Shown: positions 22,776 through 33,790 of the stretch, in pieces
Numbering within the stretch: position 1 is the first letter of the stretch
Layout: each line of letters begins with the position of its first letter
Assembly: GCF_949987535.1 (NCBI RefSeq)
Contig: NC_080075.1
Span: 6,122,606 to 6,186,605, forward strand
Length of the DNA stretch: 64,000 nucleotides
DNA from: Balaenoptera acutorostrata
Lineage: Eukaryota; Chordata; Mammalia; Artiodactyla; Balaenopteridae
Reading direction: 5' to 3'
Notes under the pieces: generated by a model
The model's input: only the letters and a program-made list of their open reading frames with translations
Databases searched by the model: none
What the model was told of the DNA's origin: nothing
Made by a program: the position numbers and the translations under genes

Positions 22776-24230
22776 CAGACGTTCTGTAACCCATTAACCC
22801 ACAACGTCCTGATGGTACCAGGACAAGTGCCCCCTCCCCTTGCTAGTCTCTCTATCTGTAACTGGTCCTTCTTCATCCAATGAGCCTCCAGTCCTAAAAC
22901 CTTTTATGTCACCACATTTGGCTTTAAGTCTCTTCTTCTGCCATGATTCCTCATTACTGACCCACTCAACTCAGACTTCATTTTAGGCAACTGTGTTTTG
23001 CCCAGCCAGCTTCTGTCTGTTGGCAATTTGGCCACTATGACCAGCCCACCTTCCTTCTGTGCCATCTCTCAGCCACACAAGCCATGACAGTTACGTGAAG
23101 ATACAGGGGATCAGAGCTTTGCGATGCAGGACTGGGATTTGTTTGGGCTTATCTGTCAACCTTCCTCAACTCCAGTTGCCTCTACTCCTCAGGGCGAGGG
23201 CTGCGTCCGATGGTTGCTGCCTTTAGCAAAAGCTAAGGAAGATTACCACAACGCTGCCTCATTGCTCACCTGGCTGTGACCATGTGCCCATTTGTCATAA
23301 CTTCCTGAAATGCACCCTCAACTCATGCCCCAGGTCTCACAGATGCCCCTGAACAACTGCAGACTCTGCCCACTGGCTTTCCTGATGCTGCCTGGAGTTT
23401 TAAGGGTTTCCCAATCCTGGTTTCTCTCCAACAGCACTCTCCCTGGTTGTCAAATAATATCCATTAGTTTGTGTTAGACAACCCCTGACATCAACAACAA
23501 TGTCGCCACCCCCGCCTCTGCTGGTGTCACCAGCAGTAGCAGCAGCAAGGAACAGTGATCTACTTGCCTGGGCCACCCCCCATCTGTCACTGTTGCTCTG
23601 CCTTTGAATGATGGCCTGAACCTCCTCCCAGTACCTATTCCACTTTAACCACATCTAAAGTCTTTCTCAGGCTGCAATGAGCCTTCTCAAAAGAGTGGAC
23701 GCCTAGGCTGAAGATGACCAGAACACCTTGGACTGTTTGATCATCACTTCTGAGAATAATTACCTTGGAGAAAACTGGGAACAGCCACGGATGGACCGGC
23801 TTGTCTTTTATACATTCACGTCAGTGTTTTTTTTTTTTCTCCCTAAGAGCATCAGAAGCCATATTACCAATACTTATAGGTGCTCTAGGAGAACGGAAAG
23901 GGCTGGGTCACATTTGGCTCCTCCTGATGTCTGCCTATGTGATTCATTAAAGAATAAACAACAATCTATCTTAATGTCAAGCTAAAGCCATGACTAGTGT
24001 ATGTAAAGGGCTTGGCCATGGTTATTCTTCCTTCAGCCTCTGTCTAGGCTGTGGTTACTGTTCATCCTTGAGTTGTTCAAGACAGAGAAGAACCCAGGCA
24101 GTGGTCTGCCTACTCTAGAAGTCCAATAAGTAGTGCTAACTTTGAAAAGTAATTCTTAGAAGAAAATGTTGTGTCACCATATGAGAGAGGGAATGAGGGA
24201 GGGCAAAGGCAGAAAGTAGGGGGAAATGGT
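22776..24230. other. 1.45 kb of unassigned DNA
   Basis: No recognised repeat. A T12 run lies near 23828. Frames of 60-85 codons only. It could be an old retroviral internal fragment, but no motif supports that. Confidence 0.35.
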
Positions 24231-24240
24231 TTCGTCCATG

Positions 24241-24280
<40 letters not shown>

Positions 24281-24295
24281 CGTCCATGAACTTTT
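24231..24295 (-). mobile_element. Poly(T)-only insertion flanked by direct repeats
   Basis: A pure T-run (24244-24280) is bracketed by TTCGTCCATGAACTTTT at 24231-24247 and again at 24279-24295. This is the footprint of an L1-mediated retrotransposition in which only the poly(A) tail was copied, inserted on the minus strand. Confidence 0.8.
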
Positions 24296-25420
24296 GATGT
24301 CTTCCTAAATGATGCATAATGGGAAAGAGCTCCCCACACTCCACCCATGAGTGTTGTAAGGCATAAAGGTCAACCGAGGAGAACTGCACCAAAGAGAGAT
24401 GGATCAGAGTTCATTTATAATCTGTGTGTCAGGGAGTCCATGACAATGCAAAATGTCAGCTGCAAACTATCCTTGCGGCTTGCAATTGTGGAACCAACCT
24501 CACTGTCCCCTTGGTTCAAAAAATGGTACAAGTTGTGAATGAGCCATACATATGCATAGACTCATCCTTACCAAGTCTATAGTATTATATGTAATCACTG
24601 CAGGACTTTTTCTAGCTGGACAAGGGGAGTAGAGCATAGAAAATGTGGTTCTTTATTTTAAAAAATAAAAATCTCCGCCCCTACTCATCATCACATTAGG
24701 TTATGAAATATACGAGGACAGAAAAAGTAAAGGATGAATTGAAGCAGCATTAGCAACACCAACTAACCACAAATAGCTGGACAACTCAGTCCAAATCCCT
24801 GCTCTTGATGGAATTTTACTTAACAGATTCCTGTGGTCTCTAGTTCCCAGGATCCCTGACATTAGGGTAGGGCTTCCCATGATGTATTTATCTGCCCATT
24901 CTCAATCTGGAGATACAGTAAGGAGAAGAGGGCTGGGAAGGGAAAAGTTCCATCTGTCCAATGCCATAGGGGGATGAGGCCTCATTTGGGAAAACTTTTA
25001 TTTTATCCCACAGTCCTATTTGTCTCTGTTTTCTAAGAGCTGGAGAAAGAGAGAGGGAAGGAAAGAGAGAGGGAGAAAGAAAGAATTCTCATGACTTGGA
25101 AGCAGAAGACAATGTCCACACTTAGCAGGCCTCATGTTTGAAATGCTTCCCCAGAAACAGGACCGGCCACCCTACTGTCTTCACCCCAGTGGGCGGGGGG
25201 TAGAACAGTTGTTCTTTGGGCAAAGATAACTGCCCAGTTTGGGCTCCAGCCTTGCTTTGGCTTTCACTTCCCCATGAGAGTCAAACCACTCAGCCATGGG
25301 TGAAGCATACCGACCACACTAAAGGAATTCAGAGACAGGACAGCAGTAAAGACTAGTGTTCCTTACAAGGAAGGTTTCCAGGCAGAGGGTGTGTTTGAAC
25401 TAGGCCCTCAGGGTCTTCAC
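24296..25420. other. Unique-looking DNA with a GA-rich tract at 25043-25085
   Basis: Purine-rich GAGAGAGGGAAGG-type low complexity; otherwise no repeat or gene recognised. Confidence 0.45.
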
Positions 25421-25424
25421 AGAA

Positions 25425-25500
25425 GGATTGCTTCTCTAAACCTCCGTTTCCTCATCTTTAAAATGAAGAAACTGGATGGCCCTCAATTTCCTTATTAGCT
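25425..25500 (+). mobile_element. MIR fragment
   Basis: TTTCCTCATCTTTAAAATGA is the MIR core; little flanking sequence survives. Confidence 0.5.
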
Positions 25501-25504
25501 TGAC

Positions 25505-25879
25505 TCATTGAGAAGAGAAGGGCTTTCCCAGGAAGGGATGCCCGGCCCACCCACAGGTGGAAGATGCTGTTCTTGGAAATGATGCCCTCCCCAGACCCGC
25601 CGTTGCATTCACATGGACCACTTGGGGACCAGACATGCTTAACATCTGTCGTGAATGACTCCAGCCGAGCACATCTAGGGAAGAATTAGTTATACCAGGA
25701 TAGTTATACTTTCCATGTTCGACCTGGGACATAGAAACTGTCTCCTCTTTTCCATCTTTAATGTTGGGGCAGGTTACAACTCACCATTGTTCCCTTGATT
25801 TGTCACTTCCAGGCCTGTAACGTTCAAGAGTTGTCACAAAGCCACAGAGGGCAGTAAATGACTAAGGTTCTGGTGCTCG
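25505..25879. other. Unique-looking DNA, nothing recognised
   Basis: A 75-codon minus-strand frame (25505-25732) has no recognisable domain. Confidence 0.4.
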
Positions 25880-26035
25880 ACCAGCAGCCTTCAGAGACCA
25901 GTGATTAGCTGGTGACTCCTGGTGAGCTACTTTCCCAACTCTAAAATGTGGCTTGTAATAGTTAATGTAGGTGAAACAGTACAAGGCCAGGGACTGAAGC
26001 ACTGAACAAGTGTTATTGTTAGTCATCTTTTAAAG
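25880..26035 (+). mobile_element. Probable MIR fragment
   Basis: GAGCTACTTTCCCAACTCTAAAATGTGG followed by GTTAATGTAGGTGAAACAG and a CACTGAACAAGTGTTATTGT tail follows the MIR layout at low identity. Confidence 0.45.
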
Positions 26036-26419
26036 ACACAGCCATGCCAGTAAAGTGGTCATGAAAAATCTTACCTTCTATCTCCCACTGGGGGATGCTG
26101 TAAAATTTGAAGTCATGAGTATTAAAATACATAAACATCTATCTACTCATACATTGAGCTCCATCTGCAAGTCTCTGCTGAGGATGGCTACATTGGGGAA
26201 AATGTCCCCTGGGGAAGGTTTTTTACCATTTTGTTAACTAAACTCCCTTAGATTAGGAAGGCAGATAAACCAGTGTTACGCAGTTCTGCTCTGTAATAAG
26301 TGAGGGGGGAGCAGGCTTCGGGATCTAAGAGGCAATGTTCAAACTGAAACTTCCAGTTGCCCTAAAGGAAATAGGTTTCAGCGCCACTGGCTTTGTTCAT
26401 GGGATTTCTGGCCATGGCC

Positions 26420-29120
26420 AATTAAGAAGGTCAACAAATCTCCTGAAAAAGCAACTATAAAGCTGGGCAAATTTGACAAAAACAACGATTTCAGTGCCCT
26501 GGAATTTGACCAAAGGCATACAAAAAAATCTAAGAAACATTTATGCATGAAAAACTACGAAGTACAGTGGAAGTCTGACATCCTTGCCTGGGAAGGCTCC
26601 ACCCCCCTCCCCAGGTCAGTGGAGGAGAATGTCCCACCAGGGCAGGAAGGCCATGAGGACCAGCAGCTTCACAGCTGCAATCAAAAGGCCTTGCTTGATT
26701 TGGAGCGGTGGGCCACACCCGCATCCAACTGCACAGTCTGGAAATGACCATCCTGGCAGTGAATGAGCTGGTTATTCTATCAGACTGGGGTTGCGTTTGT
26801 GGTTGGGGCCAGCATATTCATGGCTGGGTCTGCATGCATGCACAGCAGACTGAAGAAAGCCCAAGCTAGCCGCACACTCCCAGCCAGTCCTGAGGTTATA
26901 CACAAGACACAGAAGAAATGCAAAAAGGCCAGGTGGAAAGGAGAAGCTTGGGGAAGACTTGAAAGTGACCCAGACTCTGCATGTGCCCACCCCAACCCCA
27001 TCCACTCACAGACCCAGCAGTAGAGGACAGAAGCCTAACTGCCTCCAGGTGCTTGGGCAAAACCTCTGTCAGGTCTAAACAATCAAAAGGCAGAGAGTGT
27101 CATACTGGATTAAAAGCCACGATCCACCTCGCTTTTGTCTACAAGAGATAAAAGACACAAAGATTTGAAGACACAAAGAGATCCAAAGTGAAAGGATGGA
27201 AAAAGATATCCAAAACAGTATCCATAAGAGAGTTCAAGTAGGTATACTCATATCAGACACGATAGACTAGAATATAAGACATATTACTAGGGCTATAAAG
27301 AAATATTTTATAACAATAAAAAGGTCAATACATCGGGAAATAGAATAATTACAAATGTAATATGTGAGGCCAAAATTGACAGAATTGAAGTTGAAATAAA
27401 CAATTTCACAATAATAGTTGGATATTTTCAATACCCGCCTCAATAATCAATAGCAAGACTAGATATAAAATCAACAAGGATATAGAAGAGTTGAACAACA
27501 CTATCAACCAATTTGCTCTAACTTATACAGGACACTCTGACTACAGAATACACATTCTTTTCAAGTGCACATGGAACAGTCCCTAGGAAAGAACATATGT
27601 TAGGCCATAAACCAAGTCCCAATGTATTTAAGCAGATTAATTATATAAAGTCTGTTCTCTGACTACAATGAAATTAAATTAGAAATCAAGAAAAGAAAGA
27701 ACCGGTTCATCTGTACCAACTGGTTTGCAGGGCAGAAATAGAGACACAGATGTAGAGAACAAACGTATGGACACCAAGGGGGAAAGTGGGGGGGGGGGGG
27801 GCGTTGTGTAATGAATTGGGAGATTGGGATTGACATATATACACCAATATGTATAAAATGGATAACTAATAAGAACCTGCTGTATAAAAAATTAATAAAA
27901 TTCAAAAAAAAGGAAAGAAAGAAATATGGAAATCCCATAACAATGTTTCTGCAACAACTGGATGTCCACATGCCAGAAAAAAAAGAACTTAGACCTTCAT
28001 CTTGTAGTATAAACAAAAAAATTAAGCCCACGATGGATCATAGACATAAATGCAAAAGCTAAAACTATTGAACTCATAGAAGAAAACATAGGAAAAAATC
28101 CTTGTGACCTTAGATTGGGCTACACATTTTTACAAATGACACCAAAAGCAAGGTCTATAAAAATACTGTTAAATTGAACTTCAAAATTCAAAACATTTGT
28201 GCTTCAAAAGATACCATTAAGAAAATGAAAAGACAAGACATAGACTGGGAGAAAATATTTGCAAATCATATATTTCATAAAGGACTTATATCCAAATTAT
28301 ATAAAGAACTTTCTGAACATGTTGATTTAGAAAAAACAAGTAATGCAATATAAAAATGGTCAAAAATGTGAACCAAAATTTCACCAGTGAAAATTAAAAC
28401 CATAGTGAGATGGTACTACACACTCACTAGGATGTTTTTAATAAAAAAGACAAAATCAACTATGACAAGGATGTCGCAAAACTGTAGCCCTCATATGTTG
28501 CCAGTGGGAATTTAAAATGGTGCAGACACTTTGGAAAACAGTCCAGCATTTTCTTAGAAATTTAAACTTACCACTTGATCGAGCAATTCCACCCCTAGGA
28601 ATCTGCCCAAGAGAAATGAAAACACATACTCACACAAAGATGCATATGCAGATGTTCAGAGCAGTATTATTCATAACAACGCAAAACTAGGAACAATCCA
28701 AATGTCCATTAATTGATGAATGGATAAGCAAAACGTGTCATTTGCAGGCAATGGAATATTCAGCAATGAAAAGGAAAAAACTACTGATACATCCTGTGAC
28801 ATAGATGAACCTCAAAACACTGCTAAAACAGAGAGAAAGAAGCCAGACACAAAAGGCTAATTATTATATGATTCCATTTGTATTAAATGTCCAGGAAAAG
28901 CAAATTTATAGAGACAGAAAGCAGATTAGTGATTGCCTAATTAACCTAATTAACTGCAAACAGGTTTGAGGGAGCTTTGTGGGCTGATGGAAATGCTCTA
29001 AAACTGGATTGTGGTGATCATCAGACAACTCCGTAAATTTGTTAAAGATCATTAAACTGTACACTTATGATTAGTGAATTTAAAGGTATGTAGAGTATGC
29101 CTCGACAAAACTGTTTAAAA
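26420..29120 (+). mobile_element. LINE-1 (L1M) with ORF1 and most of RT deleted
   Basis: Starts with an L1M 5' leader (AGCTGGGCAAATTTGACAAA; CACACAGAAG-type text near 26905). At about 27060 it passes into the ORF2 endonuclease region (GTCTAAACAATCAAAAGGCA; ATAATAGTTGGATATTTTCA). At about 27700 a younger L1 end is inserted. It resumes deep in ORF2 (ACTATTGAACTCATAGAAGA; GGGAGAAAATATTTGCAAAT) and ends in a 3' UTR at about 29120. ORF1 and the RT core are absent, and all frames are broken. Confidence 0.75.
27688..27920 (+). mobile_element. Young-type LINE-1 3' end inserted in the L1M
   Basis: A roughly 200-bp L1 3' UTR (GATGTAGAGAACAAACGTAT; GGGAGATTGGGATTGACATA) with a short A-rich tail. Flanks AAGAAAAGAAAGAA and AAAGGAAAGAAAGAA are probable TSDs. 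It contains a 14-nt G run at 27788-27801. Confidence 0.85.
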
Positions 29121-29947
29121 ACTTGAAAATGTGAAATATAGAGATCTAAAAATCCAACTGCAATCCAGTTGGCTCTACTTTGCTATGAAACATTTCTGCT
29201 GCTGAAGTTAAGCTAGAATTTGGAATGACTATGTGAATCTAATTGATAGATCTCCAAGAAGATTGGTTTTAGGTACACAATGATATTTAAAGAAATAAAC
29301 ATTCAGTTAATTTCATTGTCTCTACAGCAATTTACTATTTGCTATGCTTTCTTCAGTGCAAGCTACTGCCCTACTCAGGGGGTATTACTGCTCAGTGTAA
29401 GCAGCAATTAATTAAGAGCTCATCTCCCGTGCTAGAAGAAAGCAGAAGGACAAAGAAAGCCAAACAGATGTGCCCAAAATGAGTTTGATTCTTCTAGCAA
29501 GTTTCCTAATTACAAATAATACAAACATGTGCCATGGGTTGGAAAATACTCATTTCCTCTCAAGAATAGCAATAAAATAATTGGCCAGAAAAAGGAGAAA
29601 CCCTTTAATTCTTATGTACTGGCAGTTGAAATGTGTAAGTATAAAATCAGCTCATGCAATGAATCAGCTTTGATCATCATGACCAAGTGGGGAGGATGTT
29701 TGGGTGATAGAGGCAATTTAAAGAAGAAAATGGGTTGTGTTGGGGCATCAGTGCATGGATTTGCCTTATCAGATATCAAGATATTTTGAAACACTAGTAA
29801 ATTGGCATTGTGATAGGTGAACAGACCAAAGAAACCAGAGAACCTGAAACAGAGCCACATAATATTCTATCATATTATAATGAAAAAACAATACCTTAGA
29901 GTACATTGAAATTAAACATACTGGAATTGTTGGAAAACAATTGAAAC
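29121..29947. other. Unique-looking DNA, nothing recognised
   Basis: No repeat or gene recognised. The 86-codon plus-strand and 82-codon minus-strand frames overlap each other and show no domain. Confidence 0.4.
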
Positions 29948-29948
29948 C

Positions 29949-30162
29949 AGATTCAGCAAACTTTTTTCTGTAAATGTCTAGATAGTAAATATTTTATGCT
30001 TTGTAGACCACATTCATCTCTGTCCCTTCTCCTCCTCCCCCTTCTCTTCCTCCTTCATCTTCTTCTACAAACCTTTAAAAATGTAAAAACCATTCTTAGT
30101 TCAGAGTCCTGTAGAAACAGACCATGGACAAGGGCCATAGTTTGCCAACCACTGATCTATAG
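29949..30162 (-). mobile_element. hAT-type DNA transposon relic (MER58-like)
   Basis: Starts AGATTCAGCAAACTTTTTTC, has GATAGTAAATATTTTATGCT, and ends GTTTGCCAACCACTGATCTA, the complement of the element at 62338-62570. A CT-rich low-complexity stretch (30020-30066) replaces the middle. Confidence 0.65.
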
Positions 30163-30274
30163 TATTTATAAATGGAATACATAAATATAAAAATATATAA
30201 ATATAAATAAAGGGCAGTTAAAATGAATATATAGATATACTTTCTAGACAAATCCTATAAAAATTTGTTGTATC

Positions 30275-30651
30275 AAAAATTATATTTCAGGGCTTCCCTG
30301 GTGGCGCAGTGGTTGAGAATCTGCCTGCCAATGCAGGGGACACGGGTTCAAGCCCTGGTCTGGGAAGATCCCACATGCCGCGGAGCAGCTAGGCCCGTGA
30401 GCCACAACTACTGAGCGAGCCATAACTACTGAGCCTGCGCGTCTGGAGCCTGTGCTCCGCAACAAAAGAGGCCACAACAAGAGAGGCCACAATAGTGAGA
30501 GGCCCATGCACCACGATGAAGAGTGAGAGGTCTGCGCACTGCAATGAAGAGTGGCTCCCACTCTCTGCAACTAGAGAAAGTCCTCGCACAGAAATGAAGA
30601 CCCAACACAGCCAAAAATAAATAAATAAATTTTAAAAAAAATTATATTTCA
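30275..30651 (+). mobile_element. CHR SINE with internal segment duplications
   Basis: Insert 30290-30636 with exact 15-bp TSDs AAAAATTATATTTCA (30275-30289; 30637-30651). Head to tail complete. The body has extra copies of ACTGAGCGAGCCATAACTAC-type, GAGAGGCCACAA-type and CGATGAAGAGTG-type segments, making it longer than its sisters. Confidence 0.95.
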
Positions 30652-30727
30652 AGTTAAGAACTGAGAATAGCTAAAACACTATGAAGAAGTTAGGATGCTT
30701 CTTTCCCCAAACCTCAAAATTTATTAT

Positions 30728-31090
30728 AAAGCTATGATGGGGCTTCCCTGGTGGTGCAGTGGTTAAGAATCCGCCTGCCAATGCAGGGGACATGAGTTTG
30801 AGCATGGTCTGGGAAGATCCCACATGCCACGGAGCAACTAAGCCCGTGCACCACAACTACTGAGCCTGTGCTCTAGAACCCGCGAGCCACAACTACTGAA
30901 GCCCGCACGCCTAGAGCCTGTGCTCCACAACAAGAGAAGCCACCGCAATGAGAAGCCCACACACTGCAACAAAGAGTGGCCCCCGCTTGCCACAACTAGA
31001 GAAAGCCCATGCACAGCAACGAAGACCCAACACAGCCAAAAATAAATAAATTTAATTAATTAATTAAAAAAATAAATAAAGCTATGACGG
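30728..31090 (+). mobile_element. CHR SINE, 'CTAGAGCC' subfamily, with TSDs
   Basis: Insert 30741-31077. TSDs AAAGCTATGA(T/C)GG at 30728-30740 and 31078-31090 differ at one base. It lies about 90 bp from the preceding SINE in the same orientation but belongs to the other subfamily. Confidence 0.95.
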
Positions 31091-32420
31091 TTAAAATAGT
31101 ATGGAATTAGTGCAAGGATAGACAAACTGACGGGAGAGGAGAAACCTAGAAACAAACCCATACATACGTGGAAAAAAACAGCATTGCAGATCAGTGGGGA
31201 AAAGGTAGCTTCCCCATAAATGACATTGGAAACAACGTTTCCCCATAAGGAAGGAATATGGAATTGGATCCTTGCCTTATACCATCTCACAAACAGGTAA
31301 ATCAATTTTAGGTACATTAAACACTTAAATATGAAAGGCTAAACTTTGGAACTCTAAGAGGAAAATATAAGAGAATATCTTTGTGATGTCAGAATAGAGA
31401 AGGGTATCTTAAATAAAACCCCAAAGTGCTAACCAGAAAAGACTGATAAATTTGAATATTTTAAAATTGAGTATGTTTCTTCATCAAAACACCATAAAAA
31501 ATGAAATGACAAGCCATAAAACAGAAGTAAATATTTGCAACATATATAACCAATAAAGGGTTAATATCCAGAATATGTTAAAAGTTCGGACAAATCAATA
31601 AGAAAAAGACAAACCCAACAGAAAAATGGACAAAGAATGCAACAGTCTCTTCCCAGAAAAAGGAACTGCAAATGACCAGTAATCATATGAAAAGATGATC
31701 AACATTGTTAATAATCAGGGAAATGGAAAATGAAGCTGTAGCAAGACATTGTTTTGTCCCGAGTAGATTGGCAGATGTTGAAAAGACTGTGAAATACCCA
31801 GAACACTTAATACACTCTGGTAGAGGTATAAACTGGTCAAAATCCTGATGGGGTATAAACCAGTAGAACCACTTTGAAAAATTATATTAATAAATGTAAT
31901 AATATAAGGACCCAGAAATCCCACTCTTTGGAATTTACCACAGAGAAATTCCTACATTTATATACATATAAAATGCTAGGGAAAAATACAATAATTTCAT
32001 AACAACAATGTTTGCAGTAGCAAAAACTTGAAACCACCGAAATATCCAATGGCAGTACAAGATATGGTGTGTTTTTCTGATGGAATACTATACAGCACTG
32101 GGAAAAAAAATCAGTGAACCATAATTACACTCATCAACAGGAATGAACCTCACAAATATCAACAGAAAACAGTCTCAGAAGAATCCATACAACATGACAC
32201 CTTATTTTGTATATGGTTTAAACATATTCAAAATGAAAAAATACATTGTTCAGGGTTACATATATTATGGAAAACCATAAAGAAATGTAAAGAAACAATA
32301 AGCAATCAATTTAAGGAAGTGGTTACCTCTCACAGGGGTCAGGGGTGGGTGACATTTGGGAGGGGCACATGGGCACTTCAGAAGTATCAGCCGTGATCTA
32401 CTTCTGGGCGGTAGGCACAT
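31091..32420 (+). mobile_element. Old LINE-1 ORF2 C-terminal half and 3' UTR
   Basis: Reads through L1 landmarks (GAAACAAACCCATACATACG; AGAGGAAAATATAAGAGAAT; CATGAATCATATGAAAAG-type text; GGAATACTATACAGCACTGG). It continues across the SINE at 32430-32767 to about 32870. Confidence 0.75.
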
Positions 32421-32776
32421 AGGCATTGGGGGCTTTTTTGTTGTTGTTGTTTTTTAAAATTATTAGCACCTTTTAATTATTATTTATTTATTTATTTATT
32501 TTTTGGCTGTGTTGGGTCTTCGTTTCTGTGCGAGGGCTTTCTCTAGTTGTGGCAAGCAGGGGCCAGTCTTCATCGCGGTGCGCGGGCCTCTCACTATCGT
32601 GGCCTCTCTTGTTGCGGAGCACAGGCTCCAGACGCACAGGCTCAGTAATTGTGGCTCACGGGCCTAGTTGCTCTGCGGCATGTGGGATCCTCCCAGACCA
32701 GGGCTCGAACCCGTGTCCCCTGCATTAGCAGGCAGACTCTCAACCACTGCACCACCAGGGAAGCCCCAGGCATTGG
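32421..32776 (-). mobile_element. CHR SINE, inverted, within an L1 3' UTR
   Basis: Full-length on the minus strand; left tail is T/TTTA-rich (32437-32502). A 9-bp TSD AGGCATTGG lies at 32421-32429 and 32768-32776. It serves as the unedited comparison copy for the SINE at 58975-59285. Confidence 0.93.
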
Positions 32777-32870
32777 TTTTGATGATGATGATGATGTATA
32801 TCTTGCATATAACATATATAATGTCTTCATAATATATTTTATAAGTTTAAATAAAAAAAATACTTGGCAG
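32777..32870 (+). mobile_element. End of the L1 interrupted by the SINE, with (GAT)n
   Basis: Five GAT units (about 32781-32796) followed by AT-rich L1 3' UTR text ending in an A-run. Confidence 0.5.
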
Positions 32871-33178
32871 AAAGTAAAGTACAGTAAGAGTAAAGCACAG
32901 AAAACAAGAGTGTATTTTGTTTATGGACACACACAAATAGGAAAAGCGGAAAAAAAAAAAAACCACCCCATCAAGACACTCACTAATACAATAAATAGTG
33001 AGTTCCTTTGGAGGAGAATGGTGGGCGGTGGCAGGGATTGCTTGGGAAAGATTACAAAGAGATTTCAACTGTGATCTGTAACTTTCTATTTAAAACATAA
33101 AAATAGCTCAAGCTCAGATAGCAAAATATTTCTATTCGTGAACTCTGAGTGTTGGGTACGTAGGTGTTAGGTATCAGG

Positions 33179-33329
33179 TTGCCAGACCTCGCACAAAGAA
33201 AAACAAAAAAACAAAAAAAACCCCAGGACACTCAAAGTGAATTTCAGATAAACAACAAATCATTTTTAGTATAAATAATTTTTAATACGGTATATGTCCT
33301 ATTGGGACAGCCTGTGTTTTATCTGGCAA
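33179..33329. mobile_element. Palindromic DNA-transposon relic
   Basis: Ends TTGCCAGA (33179-33186) and TCTGGCAA (33322-33329) are exact inverted repeats. The inside holds ATTTCAGATAAACAACAAAT and TTTTTAGTATAAATAATTTT. This matches a short nonautonomous palindromic element common in mammals; I do not assign a name. Confidence 0.6.
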
Positions 33330-33554
33330 ATCTATTTATATTAATCTCTGTATCTGAAATATAAGAAAAATATGCTTGTCCTCATGTACGTTGTGAAAAA
33401 TTTGCCAGCAATTACGTATTTAGAACGCACAGAATGAGCAGAGGGGATCACAGAATACCTACTGCCTGTATCTTCAAGTCTTCTGAAAAGGTCCATTTTC
33501 TCTGATTACTTAGCTCTGAAACCAGTGTACCTATCATTTATAAATGATACTCAT

Positions 33555-33720
33555 CATTTATTACATGCTAAGCTCTTGACATGCATTATCTCCTTGGATC
33601 TCCTTACCCAGCCGTTCCTGGTATTACTGTTCTTAGGTTCCTTATAGTTTCTGGTAGTTGCCCAAGGCTCAGAAATTTGCCAGGGTTGCACAGCTGGTGA
33701 GTGCTTCCAAATCCATTGTT
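33555..33720 (-). mobile_element. MIR fragment
   Basis: TTACATGCTAAGCTCTTGAC, then GCATTATCTCCTTGGATCTC, and finally TTGCACAGCTGGTGAGTG follow the MIR complement. Confidence 0.65.
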
Positions 33721-33747
33721 CCTTCCACCTGACCTTCGTCAAACATA

Positions 33748-33752
33748 AACAT

Positions 33753-33788
<36 letters not shown>
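33748..33788. repeat. (AC)n microsatellite
   Basis: About 20 AC units; an incidental minus-strand frame reads it as Cys-Val repeats. Confidence 0.95.

Positions 33789-33790
<2 letters not shown>

Noticed and set aside
20049..31090. tRNA genes at the heads of the SINEs
   Set aside because: The tRNA-Glu-like heads have A/B-box-like text, but they are SINE promoters followed by SINE bodies and A-tails, not functional tRNA genes.
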